Of a stretch of DNA of 64,000 nt, positions 1-13,800 are shown piece after piece. Each line of letters opens with the position of its first letter. The first letter of the stretch is position 1. Source of the DNA: Andrena cerasifolii (lineage: Eukaryota; Arthropoda; Insecta; Hymenoptera; Andrenidae); assembly GCF_050908995.1 (NCBI RefSeq), contig NW_027484911.1, forward strand, positions 124,001 to 188,000. The letters are read 5' to 3'. The translations under genes were made by a program, and so were the position numbers. The notes beneath the pieces were generated by a model. It made no database searches. It was not told where the DNA came from and worked only from the letters and a program-made list of their open reading frames with translations.

Positions 1-1500
1 TTAGAACCGATATTGAAAAACTTATATCGAAAAACTGATATTGCAAAACCGATATTGAAAAACCGATATTGAAAAACCGATATTGAAAAACACATATTGA
101 AAAACAAATATTGAAAAACCGATATTGAAAAACCGATATTGAAAAACCGATATTGAAAAACCGATATTGAAAAACCGATATTGAAAAACCGATATTGAAA
201 AACCGATATTGATAAACCTATATCGAAAAACTGATATTGCAAAACCGATATTGAAAAACAAATATTGAATCCGATATTAGAACCGATATTCAAAAACCGA
301 TATTGAATCCGATATTAGAACCGATATTCAAAAACCGATATTCAAAAACAAGTATTGAAAAACTGATATTGAAAAACCGATATTGAAAAACCGATATTGA
401 AAACCCGATATTGAAAAACCGATATTGAAACCGATATTAGAACCGATATTGAAAAACTTATATCGAAAAACTGATATTGAAAAACCGATATTGAAATACC
501 GATATTGAAACCGATATTGCAAAACCGATATTGAAAAACCAATATTGAAAAACTTATACCGAAAAACTGATATTGCAAAACCGATATAGAAAAACCGATA
601 TTGAATCCGATATTAGAACCGATATTGAAAAACCGATATTGAATAACAAATATTGAAAAACCGATATTGATAAACCGATATTGAAAAACCTATATCGAAA
701 AACTGATATTGAAAAACCGATATTGAAAAACCGATATTGAAAAACACATATTGAAAAACAAATATTGAAAAACCGATATTGAAAAACCGATATTGAATCC
801 GATATTAGAAAAGATATTCAAAAACAGATATTGAAAACCAAATATTCAAAAACTGATATTGAATCCGATATTGAAAAACCGATATTGAAAAACCTATATC
901 GAAAAACTGATATTGCAAAACCGATATTGCAAAACCGATATTGAAAAACCGATATTGAAAAACCGATATTGAAAAACCTATATCGAAAAACTGATATTGC
1001 AAAACCGATATTGAAAAACCGATATTGAAAAACCGATATTGAAAAACCGATATTGAAAAACCGATATTGAAAAACTGATATCGAAAAACCGATATTGAAA
1101 AACCGAAATTGAAAAACCGATATTGAAAAACACATATTGAAAAACAAATATTGAAAAACCGATATTGAAAAACCGATATTGAATCCGATATTAGAACCGA
1201 TATTCAAAAACAGATATTGAAAACCAAATATTGAAAAACTGATATTGAATCCGATATTAGAACCGATATTGAAAAACCGATATTGAAAAACCGATATTGA
1301 ATCCGATATTAGAACCGATATTGAAAAACAAATATTGAAAAACCGATATTGAAAAACCGATATTGAAAAACAAATATTGAAAAACCGATATGGAAAAACC
1401 GATATTGAAAAACTAATATTGAATCCGATATTAGAACCGATATTCAAAAACCGATATTGAATCCGATATTAGAACCGATATTCAAAAACAAATATTGAAA
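1..1500 (+). repeat. Left copy of a 4.4-kb-offset duplication
   Basis: This stretch recurs at 4,407 to about 5,935. The offset is 4,406 bp up to about 650 and 4,434 bp afterwards, a difference of 28 bp or two units. Matching landmarks include the CACATATTG unit near 90, the CAAGTATTG unit near 350, the CTTATACCG unit near 552, and the rare module starting GAAAAGATATTC at 808 (partner 5,242). The first part also recurs at 3,195, so the first 600 bases exist three times in the first 5.3 kb. Confidence 0.85.
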
Positions 1501-1569
1501 AAATGATATTGAAAAACCGATATTGAAAAACCGATATTGAAAAACCGATATTGAAATCGATATTCAAAA

Positions 1570-3120
1570 ACCGATATTGAAAAACCGATATTGAAAAACA
1601 AATATTGAAAAACCGATATTGAAAAACCGATATTGAATCCGAAATTAGAACCGATATTGAAAAACCGATATTGAAAAACAAATATTGAAAAACTGATATC
1701 GAAAAACTGATATTGAAAAACCGATATTGAAAAACCGATATTGAAAAACCGATATTGAAAAACACATATTGAAAAACAAATATTGAAAAACCGATATTGA
1801 AAAACCGATATTGAAAAACCGATATTGAAAAACCGATATTGAAAAACCTATATCGAAAAACTGATATTGCAAAACCGATATTGAGTCCGATATTAGAACC
1901 GATATTCAAAAACCGATATTGAATCCGATATTAGAACCGATATTCAAAAACCGATATTGAAAAACCGATATTGAAAAACCGATATTGAAAAACCGATATT
2001 GAAAAACCGATATTGAAAAACCGATATTGAAAAACCGATATTGAAAAACAAATATTGAAAAACTGATATCGAAAAACTGATATTGAAAAACCGATATTGA
2101 AAAACCGATATTGAAACCGATATTCAAAAACCGATATTCAAAAACCGATATTGAAAAACTGATATTGCAAAACCGATATTCAAAAACCGATATTGAAACC
2201 GATATTAGAACCGATATTCAAAAACCGATATTCAAAAACCGATATTGAAAACCAAATATTGAAAAACTGATATTGAAAAACCGATATTGAAAAACCGATA
2301 TTGAAATCGATATTCAAAAACCGATATTGAAAAACCGATATTGGAGAACAAATGTTGAAAAACTGATATCGAAAAACTGATATTGAAAGCCCGATATTGA
2401 AAAACCGATATTGAAACCGATATTGAAAAACAAATATTGAAAAACTGATATCGAAAAACTGATATTGAAAAACCGATATTGAAAAACCGATATTGAAACC
2501 GATATTGCAAAACCGATATTGAAAAACCGATATTGAAACCGATATTGCAAAACCGATATTGAAAAACCGATATAGAAAAACCAATATTGAAAAACTTATA
2601 TCGAAAAACTGATATTGCAAAACCGATATTGAAAAACAAATATTGAATCCGATATTAGAACCGATATTCAAAAACCGATATTGAATCCGATATTAAAACC
2701 GATATTCAAAAACCGATATTGAAAAACAAATATTGAAAAACTGATATTGAAAAACCGATATTGAAAAACCGATATTAAAAAACCGATATTGAAACCGATA
2801 TTAGAACCGATATTGAAAAACTTATATCGAAAAACTGATATTGAAAAACCGATATTGAAAAACCGATATTGAAAAACCGATATTGAAAAACACATATTGA
2901 AAAACAAATATTGAAAAACCGATATTGAAAAACCGATATTGAAAAACCGATATTGAAAAACCGATATTGAAAAACCGATATTGAAAAACCTATATCGAAA
3001 AACTGATATTGCAAAACCGATATTGAAAAACAAATATTGAATCCGATATTAGAACCGATATTCAAAAACCGATATTGAATCCGATATTAGAACCGATATT
3101 TTAAAACCGATATTGAAAAA
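1570..3120 (+). repeat. Block shared with 9.28-10.82 kb and 14.67-16.12 kb
   Basis: The block matches about 9,280 to 10,815 at an offset of 7,711 then 7,697 bp, and through that copy matches 14,670 to 16,120. Landmarks are TTGAGTCCG near 1,881, the GGAGAACAAATGTTG cassette at 2,341 (partners 10,038 and 15,348), the ATCGAT-containing unit near 2,307, and the CCGATATTTTAAAA unit near 3,093. A private substitution, GAAATTAG for GATATTAG near 1,650, marks this copy. Confidence 0.8.
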
Positions 3121-3976
3121 CAAATATTGAAAAACTGATATTGAAAAACCGATATTGAAAAACCGATATTGAAAAACCGATATTGAAACCGATATTAGAA
3201 CCGATATTGAAAAACTTATATCGAAAAACTGATATTGCAAAACCGATATTGAAAAACCGATATTGAAAAACCGATATTGAAAAACACATATTGAAAAACA
3301 AATATTGAAAAACCGATATTGAAAAACCGATATTGAAAAACCGATATTGAAAAACCGATATTGAAAAACCGATATTGAAAAACCGATATTGAAAAACCGA
3401 TATTGATAAACCTATATCGAAAAACTGATATTGCAAAACCGATATTGAAAAACAAATATTGAATCCGATATTAGAACCGATATTCAAAAACCGATATTGA
3501 ATCCGATATTAGAACCGATATTCAAAAACCGATATTCAAAAACAAGTATTGAAAAACTGATATTGAAAAACCGATATTGAAAAACCGATATTGAAAACCC
3601 GATATTGAAAAACCGATATTGAAACCGATATTAGAACCGATATTGAAAAACTTATATCGAAAAACTGATATTGAAAAACCGATATTGAAATACCGATATT
3701 GAAACCGATATTGCAAAACCGATATTGAAAAACCAATATTGAAAAACTTATACCGAAAAACTGATATTGCAAAACCGATATAGAAAAACCGATATTGAAT
3801 CCGATATTAGAACCGATATTGAAAAACCGATATTGAATAACAAATATTGAAAAACCGATATTGAAAAACCGATATTGAAAAACCTATATCGAAAAACTGA
3901 TATTGAAAAACCGATATTGAAAAACCGATATTGAAAAACCGATATTGAAAAACCGATATTGAAAAACACATATTGA
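2765..3976 (+). repeat. 1,212-bp tandem repeat, copy 1
   Basis: This is followed directly by a second copy at 3,977 to 5,188. Landmarks repeat at exactly 1,212 bp: the rare GATATTAAAAAACC unit (2,771 and 3,983), the TTTTAAAACC unit (near 3,098 and 4,310), the CAAGTATTG unit and the CTTATACCG unit. Both copies end in a CACATATTG unit. The boundaries are within about one unit because flanking sequence is the same satellite. Confidence 0.85.
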
Positions 3977-5188
3977 AAAACCGATATTAAAAAACCGATA
4001 TTGAAACCGATATTAGAACCGATATTGAAAAACTTATATCGAAAAACTGATATTGAAAAACCGATATTGAAAAACCGATATTGAAAAACCGATATTGAAA
4101 AACACATATTGAAAAACAAATATTGAAAAACCGATATTGAAAAACCGATATTGAAAAACCGATATTGAAAAACCGATATTGAAAAACCGATATTGAAAAA
4201 CCTATATCGAAAAACTGATATTGCAAAACCGATATTGAAAAACAAATATTGAATCCGATATTAGAACCGATATTCAAAAACCGATATTGAATCCGATATT
4301 AGAACCGATATTTTAAAACCGATATTGAAAAACAAATATTGAAAAACTGATATTGAAAAACCGATATTGAAAAACCGATATTGAAAAACCGATATTGAAA
4401 CCGATATTAGAACCGATATTGAAAAACTTATATCGAAAAACTGATATTGCAAAACCGATATTGAAAAACCGATATTGAAAAACCGATATTGAAAAACACA
4501 TATTGAAAAACAAATATTGAAAAACCGATATTGAAAAACCGATATTGAAAAACCGATATTGAAAAACCGATATTGAAAAACCGATATTGAAAAACCGATA
4601 TTGAAAAACCGATATTGATAAACCTATATCGAAAAACTGATATTGCAAAACCGATATTGAAAAACAAATATTGAATCCGATATTAGAACCGATATTCAAA
4701 AACCGATATTGAATCCGATATTAGAACCGATATTCAAAAACCGATATTCAAAAACAAGTATTGAAAAACTGATATTGAAAAACCGATATTGAAAAACCGA
4801 TATTGAAAACCCGATATTGAAAAACCGATATTGAAACCGATATTAGAACCGATATTGAAAAACTTATATCGAAAAACTGATATTGAAAAACCGATATTGA
4901 AATACCGATATTGAAACCGATATTGCAAAACCGATATTGAAAAACCAATATTGAAAAACTTATACCGAAAAACTGATATTGCAAAACCGATATAGAAAAA
5001 CCGATATTGAATCCGATATTAGAACCGATATTGAAAAACCGATATTGAATAACAAATATTGAAAAACCGATATTGAAAAACCGATATTGAAAAACCTATA
5101 TCGAAAAACTGATATTGAAAAACCGATATTGAAAAACCGATATTGAAAAACCGATATTGAAAAACCGATATTGAAAAACACATATTGA
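3977..5188 (+). repeat. 1,212-bp tandem repeat, copy 2
   Basis: Second member of the 1,212-bp pair. It ends CACATATTG then CAAATATTG and runs into sequence that matches 780 to 1,500. The start of the window (1 to about 790) behaves as a third, incomplete copy carrying two extra units near 670. This pattern fits unequal exchange within an older 4.4-kb duplication. Confidence 0.85.
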
Positions 5189-5439
5189 AAAACAAATATT
5201 GAAAAACCGATATTGAAAAACCGATATTGAATCCGATATTAGAAAAGATATTCAAAAACAGATATTGAAAACCAAATATTCAAAAACTGATATTGAATCC
5301 GATATTGAAAAACCGATATTGAAAAACCTATATCGAAAAACTGATATTGCAAAACCGATATTGCAAAACCGATATTGAAAAACCGATATTGAAAAACCGA
5401 TATTGAAAAACCTATATCGAAAAACTGATATTGCAAAAC

Positions 5440-8400
5440 CGATATTGAAAAACCGATATTGAAAAACCGATATTGAAAAACCGATATTGAAAAACCGATA
5501 TTGAAAAACTGATATCGAAAAACCGATATTGAAAAACCGAAATTGAAAAACCGATATTGAAAAACACATATTGAAAAACAAATATTGAAAAACCGATATT
5601 GAAAAACCGATATTGAATCCGATATTAGAACCGATATTCAAAAACAGATATTGAAAACCAAATATTGAAAAACTGATATTGAATCCGATATTAGAACCGA
5701 TATTGAAAAACCGATATTGAAAAACCGATATTGAATCCGATATTAGAACCGATATTGAAAAACAAATATTGAAAAACCGATATTGAAAAACCGATATTGA
5801 AAAACAAATAGTGAAAAACCGATATGGAAAAACCGATATTGAAAAACTAATATTGAATCCGATATTAGAACCGATATTCAAAAACCGATATTGAATCCGA
5901 TATTAGAACCGATATTGAAAAACCGATATTCAAAAACAAATATTGAAAAAATGATATTGAAAAACCGATATTGAAAACCGATATTGAAATCGATATTCAA
6001 AAACCGATATTGAAAAACCGATATTGAAATACAAATATTGAAAAACTGATATCGAAAAACTGATATTGAAAAACCGATATTGAAAAACCGATATTGAAAA
6101 ACAAATATTGAGAAACCGATATTGAAAAACCGATATTGAAAAACCGATATTGAAACCGATATTAGAACCGATATTGAAAAACCGATATTGAAAAACCGAT
6201 ATTGAAAAACAGATATTGAAAAACCGATATTGAAAAACCGATATTGAAAAACCGATATTGAAAAACAAATAATGAAAAACTGATATCGAAAAACTGGTAT
6301 TGAAAAACCGATATTGAAAAACCGATATTGAAAAACAAATATTGAAAAACTGATATCGAAAAACTGATATTGAAAAACCGATATTAAAAAACCGATATTG
6401 AAAAACAAATATTGAAAAACCGATATTGAAAAACCGATATTGAAAAACCGATATTGAAAAACCGATATTGAAATCGATATTCAAAAACCGATATTGAAAA
6501 ACCGATATTGGAGAACAAATGTTGAAAAACTGATATCGAAAAACTGATATTGAAAGCCCGATATTAGAACCGATATTCAAAAACCGATATTCAAAAACCG
6601 ATATTGGAGAACAAATGTTGAAAAACTGATATCGAAAAACTGATATTGAAAGCCCGATATTGAAAAACCGATATTGAAACCGATATTGAAAAACAAATAT
6701 TGAAAAACTGATATCGAAAAACTGATATTGAAAAACCGATATTGAAAAACCGATATTGAAACCGATATTGCAAAACCGATATTGAAAAACCGATATTGAA
6801 ACCTATATTGCAAAACCGATATTGAAAAACCGATATTGAAAAACCAATATTGAAAAACTTATATCGAAAAACTGATATTGCAAAACCGATATTGCAAAAC
6901 CGATATTGAATCCGATATTAGCACCGATATTCAAAAACCGATATTGGAGAACAAATATTGAAAAACTGATATTGAAAAACCAATATTGAAACCGATATTA
7001 GAACCGATATTCAAAAACCGATATTCAAAAACCGATATTGAAAAACCGATATTGGAGAACAAATGTTGAAAAACTGATATCGAAAAACTGATATTGAAAG
7101 CCCGATATTGAAAAACCGATATTGAAACCGATATTGAAAAACAAATATTGAAAAACTGATATCGAAAAACTGATATTGAAAAACCGATATTGAAAAACCG
7201 ATATTGAAACCGATATTGCAAAACCGATATTGAAAAACCGATATTGAAACCGATATTGCAAAACCGATATTGAAAAACCGATATTGAAACCGATATTGCA
7301 AAACCGATATTGAAAAACCGATATTGAAAAACCAATATTGAAAAACTTATATCGAAAAACTGATATTGCAAAACCGATATTGCAAAACCGATATTGAATC
7401 CGATATTAGCACCGATATTCAAAAACCGATATTGGAGAACAAATATTGAAAAACTGATATTGAAAAACCAATATTGAAACAGATATTAGAACCGATATTC
7501 AAAAACCGATATTCAAAAACCGATATTGAAAACCAAATATTGAAAAACTGATATTGAAAAACAAATATTGAAAAACTGATATCGAAAAACTGATATTGAA
7601 AAACCGATATTGCAAAACCGATATTGAAAAACCGATATTGAAAAACCAATATTGAAAAACTTATATCGAAAAACTGATATTGCAAAACCGATATTGCAAA
7701 ACCGATATTGAATCCGATATTAGCACCGATATTCAAAAACCGATATTGGAGAACAAATATTGAAAAACTGATATTGAAAAACCAATATTGAAACAGATAT
7801 TAGAACCGATATTCAAAAACCGATATTCAAAAACCGATATTGAAAACCAAATATTGAAAAACTGATATTGAAAAACAAATATTGAAAAACTGATATCGAA
7901 AAACTGATATTGAAAAACCGATATTGAAAAACCGATATTGAAAAACAAATATTGAAAAACTGATATCGAAAAACTGATATTGAAAAACCGATACTGAAAA
8001 ACCGATATTGAAAAACAAATATTGAAAAACTGATATCGAAAAACTGATATTGAAAAACCGATATTGAAAAACCAATATTGAAAAACCGATATTGAAAAAC
8101 AAATATTGAAAAACTGATATCGAAAAACTGATATTGAAAAAACGATATTGAAAAACCGATATTGAAAAACAAATATTGAAAAACTGATATCGAAAAACTG
8201 ATATTGAAAAACCGATATTGAAAAACAAATATTGAAAAACCGATATTGAAAAACCGATATTGAAAAACCGATATTGAAAAACCGATATTGAAAAACCGAT
8301 ATTGAAACCGATATTAGAACCGATATTCAAAAACCGATATTGAATCCGATATTAGAACCGATATTCAAAAACCGATATTGAAAAACAAATATTGAAAAAC

Positions 8401-10815
8401 TGATATTGAAAAACCGATATTGAAAAACCGATATTGAAAAACCGATATTGAAAAACCGATATTGAAACCGATATTAGAACCGATATTGAAAAACTTATAT
8501 CGAAAAACTGATATTGAAAAACCGATATTGAAACCGATATTGCAAAACCGATATTGAAAAACCAATATTGAAAAACTTATATCGAAAAGCTGATATTGCA
8601 AAACCGATATTGAAAAACCGATATTGAAAAACCGATATTGAAACCGATATTGCAAAACCGATATTGAAACCGATATTGCAAAACCGATATTGAAAAACCG
8701 ATATTGCATCCGATATTAGCACCGATATTCAAAAACCGATATTGTATCCGATATTAGAACCGATATTCAAAAACCGATATTGAAAAACAAATATTGAAAA
8801 ACTGATATTGAAAAACCGATATTGAAAAACCGATATTGAAAAACCGATATTGAAAAACCGATATTGAAACCGATATTGAAACCGATATTGAAAAACTTAT
8901 ATCGAAAAACTGATATTGAAAAACTTGTATCGAAAAACTGATATTGCAAAACCGATATTGAAAAACCGATATTGAAAAACCGATATTGAAAAACCGATAT
9001 TGAAAAACCGATATTGAAAAACAAATATTGAAAAACTGATATCGAAAAACTGATATTCAAAAACCGATATTTAAAAACCGATATTGAAACCGATATTCAA
9101 AAACCGATATTCAAAAACCGATATTGAAAAACTGATATTGCAAAACCGATATTCAAAAACCTATATTGAAACCGATATTAGAACCGATATTCAAAAACCG
9201 ATATTCAAAAACCGATATTGAAAACCAAATATAGAAAAACTGATATCGAAAAATTGATATTGAAAAACCGATATTGAAAAACCGATATTGAAAAACAAAT
9301 ATTGAAAAACCGATATTGAAAAACCGATATTGAATCCGATATTAGAACCGATATTGAAAAACCGATATTGAAAAACAAATATTGAAAAACTGATATCGAA
9401 AAACTGATATTGAAAAACCGATATTGAAAAACCGATATTGAAAAACCGATATTGAAAAACACATATTGAAAAACAAATATTGAAAAACCGATATTGAAAA
9501 ACCGATATTGAAAAACCGATATTGAAAAACCGATATTGAAAAACCGATATTGAAAAACCTATATCGAAAAACTGATATTGCAAAACCGATATTGAGTCCG
9601 ATATTAGAACCGATATTCAAAAACCGATATTGAATCCGATATTAGAACCGATATTCAAAAACCGATATTGAAAAACCGATATTGAAAAACCGATATTGAA
9701 AAACCGATATTGAAAAACCGATATTGAAAAACCGATATTGAAAAACAAATATTGAAAAACTGATATCGAAAAACTGATATTGAAAAACCGATATTGAAAA
9801 ACCGATATTGAAACCGATATTCAAAAACCGATATTCAAAAACCGATATTGAAAAACTGATATTGCAAAACCGATATTCAAAAACCGATATTGAAACCGAT
9901 ATTAGAACCGATATTCAAAAACCGATATTCAAAAACCGATATTGAAAACCAAATATTGAAAAACTGATATTGAAAAACCGATATTGAAAAACCGATATTG
10001 AAATCGATATTCAAAAACCGATATTGAAAAACCGATATTGGAGAACAAATGTTGAAAAACTGATATCGAAAAACTGATATTGAAAGCCCGATATTGAAAA
10101 ACCGATATTGAAACCGATATTGAATAACAAATATTGAAAAACTGATATCGAAAAACTGATATTGAAAAACCGATATTGAAAAACCGATATTGAAACCGAT
10201 ATTGCAAAACCGATATTGAAAAACCGATATTGAAACCGATATTGCAAAACCGATATTGAAAAACCGATATAGAAAAACCAATATTGAAAAACTTATATCG
10301 AAAAACTGATATTGCAAAACCGATATTGAAAAACAAATATTGAATCCGATATTAGAACCGATATTCAAAAACCGATATTGAATCCGATATTAAAACCGAT
10401 ATTCAAAAACCGATATTGAAAAACAAATATTGAAAAACTGATATTGAAAAACCGATATTGAAAAACCGATATTGAAAAACCGATATTGAAACCGATATTA
10501 GAACCGATATTGAAAAACTTATATCGAAAAACTGATATTGAAAAACCGATATTGAAAAACCGATATTGAAAAACCGATATTGAAAAACACATATTGAAAA
10601 ACAAATATTGAAAAACCGATATTGAAAAACCGATATTGAAAAACCGATATTGAAAAACCGATATTGAAAAACCGATATTGAAAAACCTATATCGAAAAAC
10701 TGATATTGCAAAACCGATATTGAAAAACAAATATTGAATCCGATATTAGAACCGATATTCAAAAACCGATATTGAATCCGATATTAGAACCGATATTTTA
10801 AAACCGATATTGAAA
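5440..10815 (+). repeat. 5.4-kb higher-order block, copy 1
   Basis: The block recurs immediately downstream at about 10,820 to 16,125. The offset is 5,379 bp on the left, 5,380 after a one-base difference near 5,975, 5,394 from about 8.2 kb (one extra unit in copy 2) and 5,310 from about 9.5 kb (copy 2 lacks six units, 84 bp). It contains GGAGAACAAATGTTG cassettes at 6,508, 6,604, 7,052 and 10,038, each with a partner in copy 2. The CCGAAATTG unit near 5,537 and the AAATAGTG unit near 5,808 are shared with copy 2. Confidence 0.85.
5974..5977 (+). other. One-base deletion (A4 tract, 13-bp unit)
   Basis: The tract reads TTGAAAACCG, where the matching position in the 5.4-kb copy near 11,355 has five A. 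From here to 46.1 kb the repeat phase is shifted by one base relative to the start of the window. The two copies of the 5.4-kb block differ in offset by one base on either side of it. Confidence 0.9.
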
Positions 10816-10819
10816 AACA

Positions 10820-13800
10820 AATATTGAAAAACCGATATTGAAAAACCGATATTGAAAAACCGATATTGAAAAACCGATATTGAAAAACTGATATCGAAAA
10901 ACCGATATTGAAAAACCGAAATTGAAAAACCGATATTGAAAAACACATATTGAAAAACAAATATTGAAAAACCGATATTGAAAAACCGATATTGAATCCG
11001 ATATTAGAACCGATATTCAAAAACAGATATTGAAAACCAAATATTGAAAAACTGATATTGAATCCGATATTAGAACCGATATTGAAAAACCGATATTGAA
11101 AAACCGATATTGAATCCGATATTAGAACCGATATTGAAAAACAAATATTGAAAAACCGATATTGAAAAACCGATATTGAAAAACAAATAGTGAAAAACCG
11201 ATATGGAAAAACCGATATTGAAAAACTAATATTGAATCCGATATTAGAACCGATATTCAAAAACCGATATTGAATCCGATATTAGAACCGATATTGAAAA
11301 ACCGATATTCAAAAACAAATATTGAAAAAATGATATTGAAAAACCGATATTGAAAAACCGATATTGAAATCGATATTCAAAAACCGATATTGAAAAACCG
11401 ATATTGAAATACAAATATTGAAAAACTGATATCGAAAAACTGATATTGAAAAACCGATATTGAAAAACCGATATTGAAAAACAAATATTGAGAAACCGAT
11501 ATTGAAAAACCGATATTGAAAAACCGATATTGAAACCGATATTAGAACCGATATTGAAAAACCGATATTGAAAAACCGATATTGAAAAACAGATATTGAA
11601 AAACCGATATTGAAAAACCGATATTGAAAAACCGATATTGAAAAACAAATAATGAAAAACTGATATCGAAAAACTGGTATTGAAAAACCGATATTGAAAA
11701 ACCGATATTGAAAAACAAATATTGAAAAACTGATATCGAAAAACTGATATTGAAAAACCGATATTAAAAAACCGATATTGAAAAACAAATATTGAAAAAC
11801 CGATATTGAAAAACCGATATTGAAAAACCGATATTGAAAAACCGATATTGAAATCGATATTCAAAAACCGATATTGAAAAACCGATATTGGAGAACAAAT
11901 GTTGAAAAACTGATATCGAAAAACTGATATTGAAAGCCCGATATTAGAACCGATATTCAAAAACCGATATTCAAAAACCGATATTGGAGAACAAATGTTG
12001 AAAAACTGATATCGAAAAACTGATATTGAAAGCCCGATATTGAAAAACCGATATTGAAACCGATATTGAAAAACAAATATTGAAAAACTGATATCGAAAA
12101 ACTGATATTGAAAAACCGATATTGAAAAACCGATATTGAAACCGATATTGCAAAACCGATATTGAAAAACCGATATTGAAACCTATATTGCAAAACCGAT
12201 ATTGAAAAACCGATATTGAAAAACCAATATTGAAAAACTTATATCGAAAAACTGATATTGCAAAACCGATATTGCAAAACCGATATTGAATCCGATATTA
12301 GCACCGATATTCAAAAACCGATATTGGAGAACAAATATTGAAAAACTGATATTGAAAAACCAATATTGAAACCGATATTAGAACCGATATTCAAAAACCG
12401 ATATTCAAAAACCGATATTGAAAAACCGATATTGGAGAACAAATGTTGAAAAACTGATATCGAAAAACTGATATTGAAAGCCCGATATTGAAAAACCGAT
12501 ATTGAAACCGATATTGAAAAACAAATATTGAAAAACTGATATCGAAAAACTGATATTGAAAAACCGATATTGAAAAACCGATATTGAAACCGATATTGCA
12601 AAACCGATATTGAAAAACCGATATTGAAACCGATATTGCAAAACCGATATTGAAAAACCGATATTGAAACCGATATTGCAAAACCGATATTGAAAAACCG
12701 ATATTGAAAAACCAATATTGAAAAACTTATATCGAAAAACTGATATTGCAAAACCGATATTGCAAAACCGATATTGAATCCGATATTAGCACCGATATTC
12801 AAAAACCGATATTGGAGAACAAATATTGAAAAACTGATATTGAAAAACCAATATTGAAACAGATATTAGAACCGATATTCAAAAACCGATATTCAAAAAC
12901 CGATATTGAAAACCAAATATTGAAAAACTGATATTGAAAAACAAATATTGAAAAACTGATATCGAAAAACTGATATTGAAAAACCGATATTGCAAAACCG
13001 ATATTGAAAAACCGATATTGAAAAACCAATATTGAAAAACTTATATCGAAAAACTGATATTGCAAAACCGATATTGCAAAACCGATATTGAATCCGATAT
13101 TAGCACCGATATTCAAAAACCGATATTGGAGAACAAATATTGAAAAACTGATATTGAAAAACCAATATTGAAACAGATATTAGAACCGATATTCAAAAAC
13201 CGATATTCAAAAACCGATATTGAAAACCAAATATTGAAAAACTGATATTGAAAAACAAATATTGAAAAACTGATATCGAAAAACTGATATTGAAAAACCG
13301 ATATTGAAAAACCGATATTGAAAAACAAATATTGAAAAACTGATATCGAAAAACTGATATTGAAAAACCGATACTGAAAAACCGATATTGAAAAACAAAT
13401 ATTGAAAAACTGATATCGAAAAACTGATATTGAAAAACCGATATTGAAAAACCAATATTGAAAAACCGATATTGAAAAACAAATATTGAAAAACTGATAT
13501 CGAAAAACTGATATTGAAAAAACGATATTGAAAAACCGATATTGAAAAACAAATATTGAAAAACTGATATCGAAAAACTGATATTGAAAAACCGATATTG
13601 AAAAACCGATATTGAAAAACAAATATTGAAAAACCGATATTGAAAAACCGATATTGAAAAACCGATATTGAAAAACCGATATTGAAAAACCGATATTGAA
13701 ACCGATATTAGAACCGATATTCAAAAACCGATATTGAATCCGATATTAGAACCGATATTCAAAAACCGATATTGAAAAACAAATATTGAAAAACTGATAT

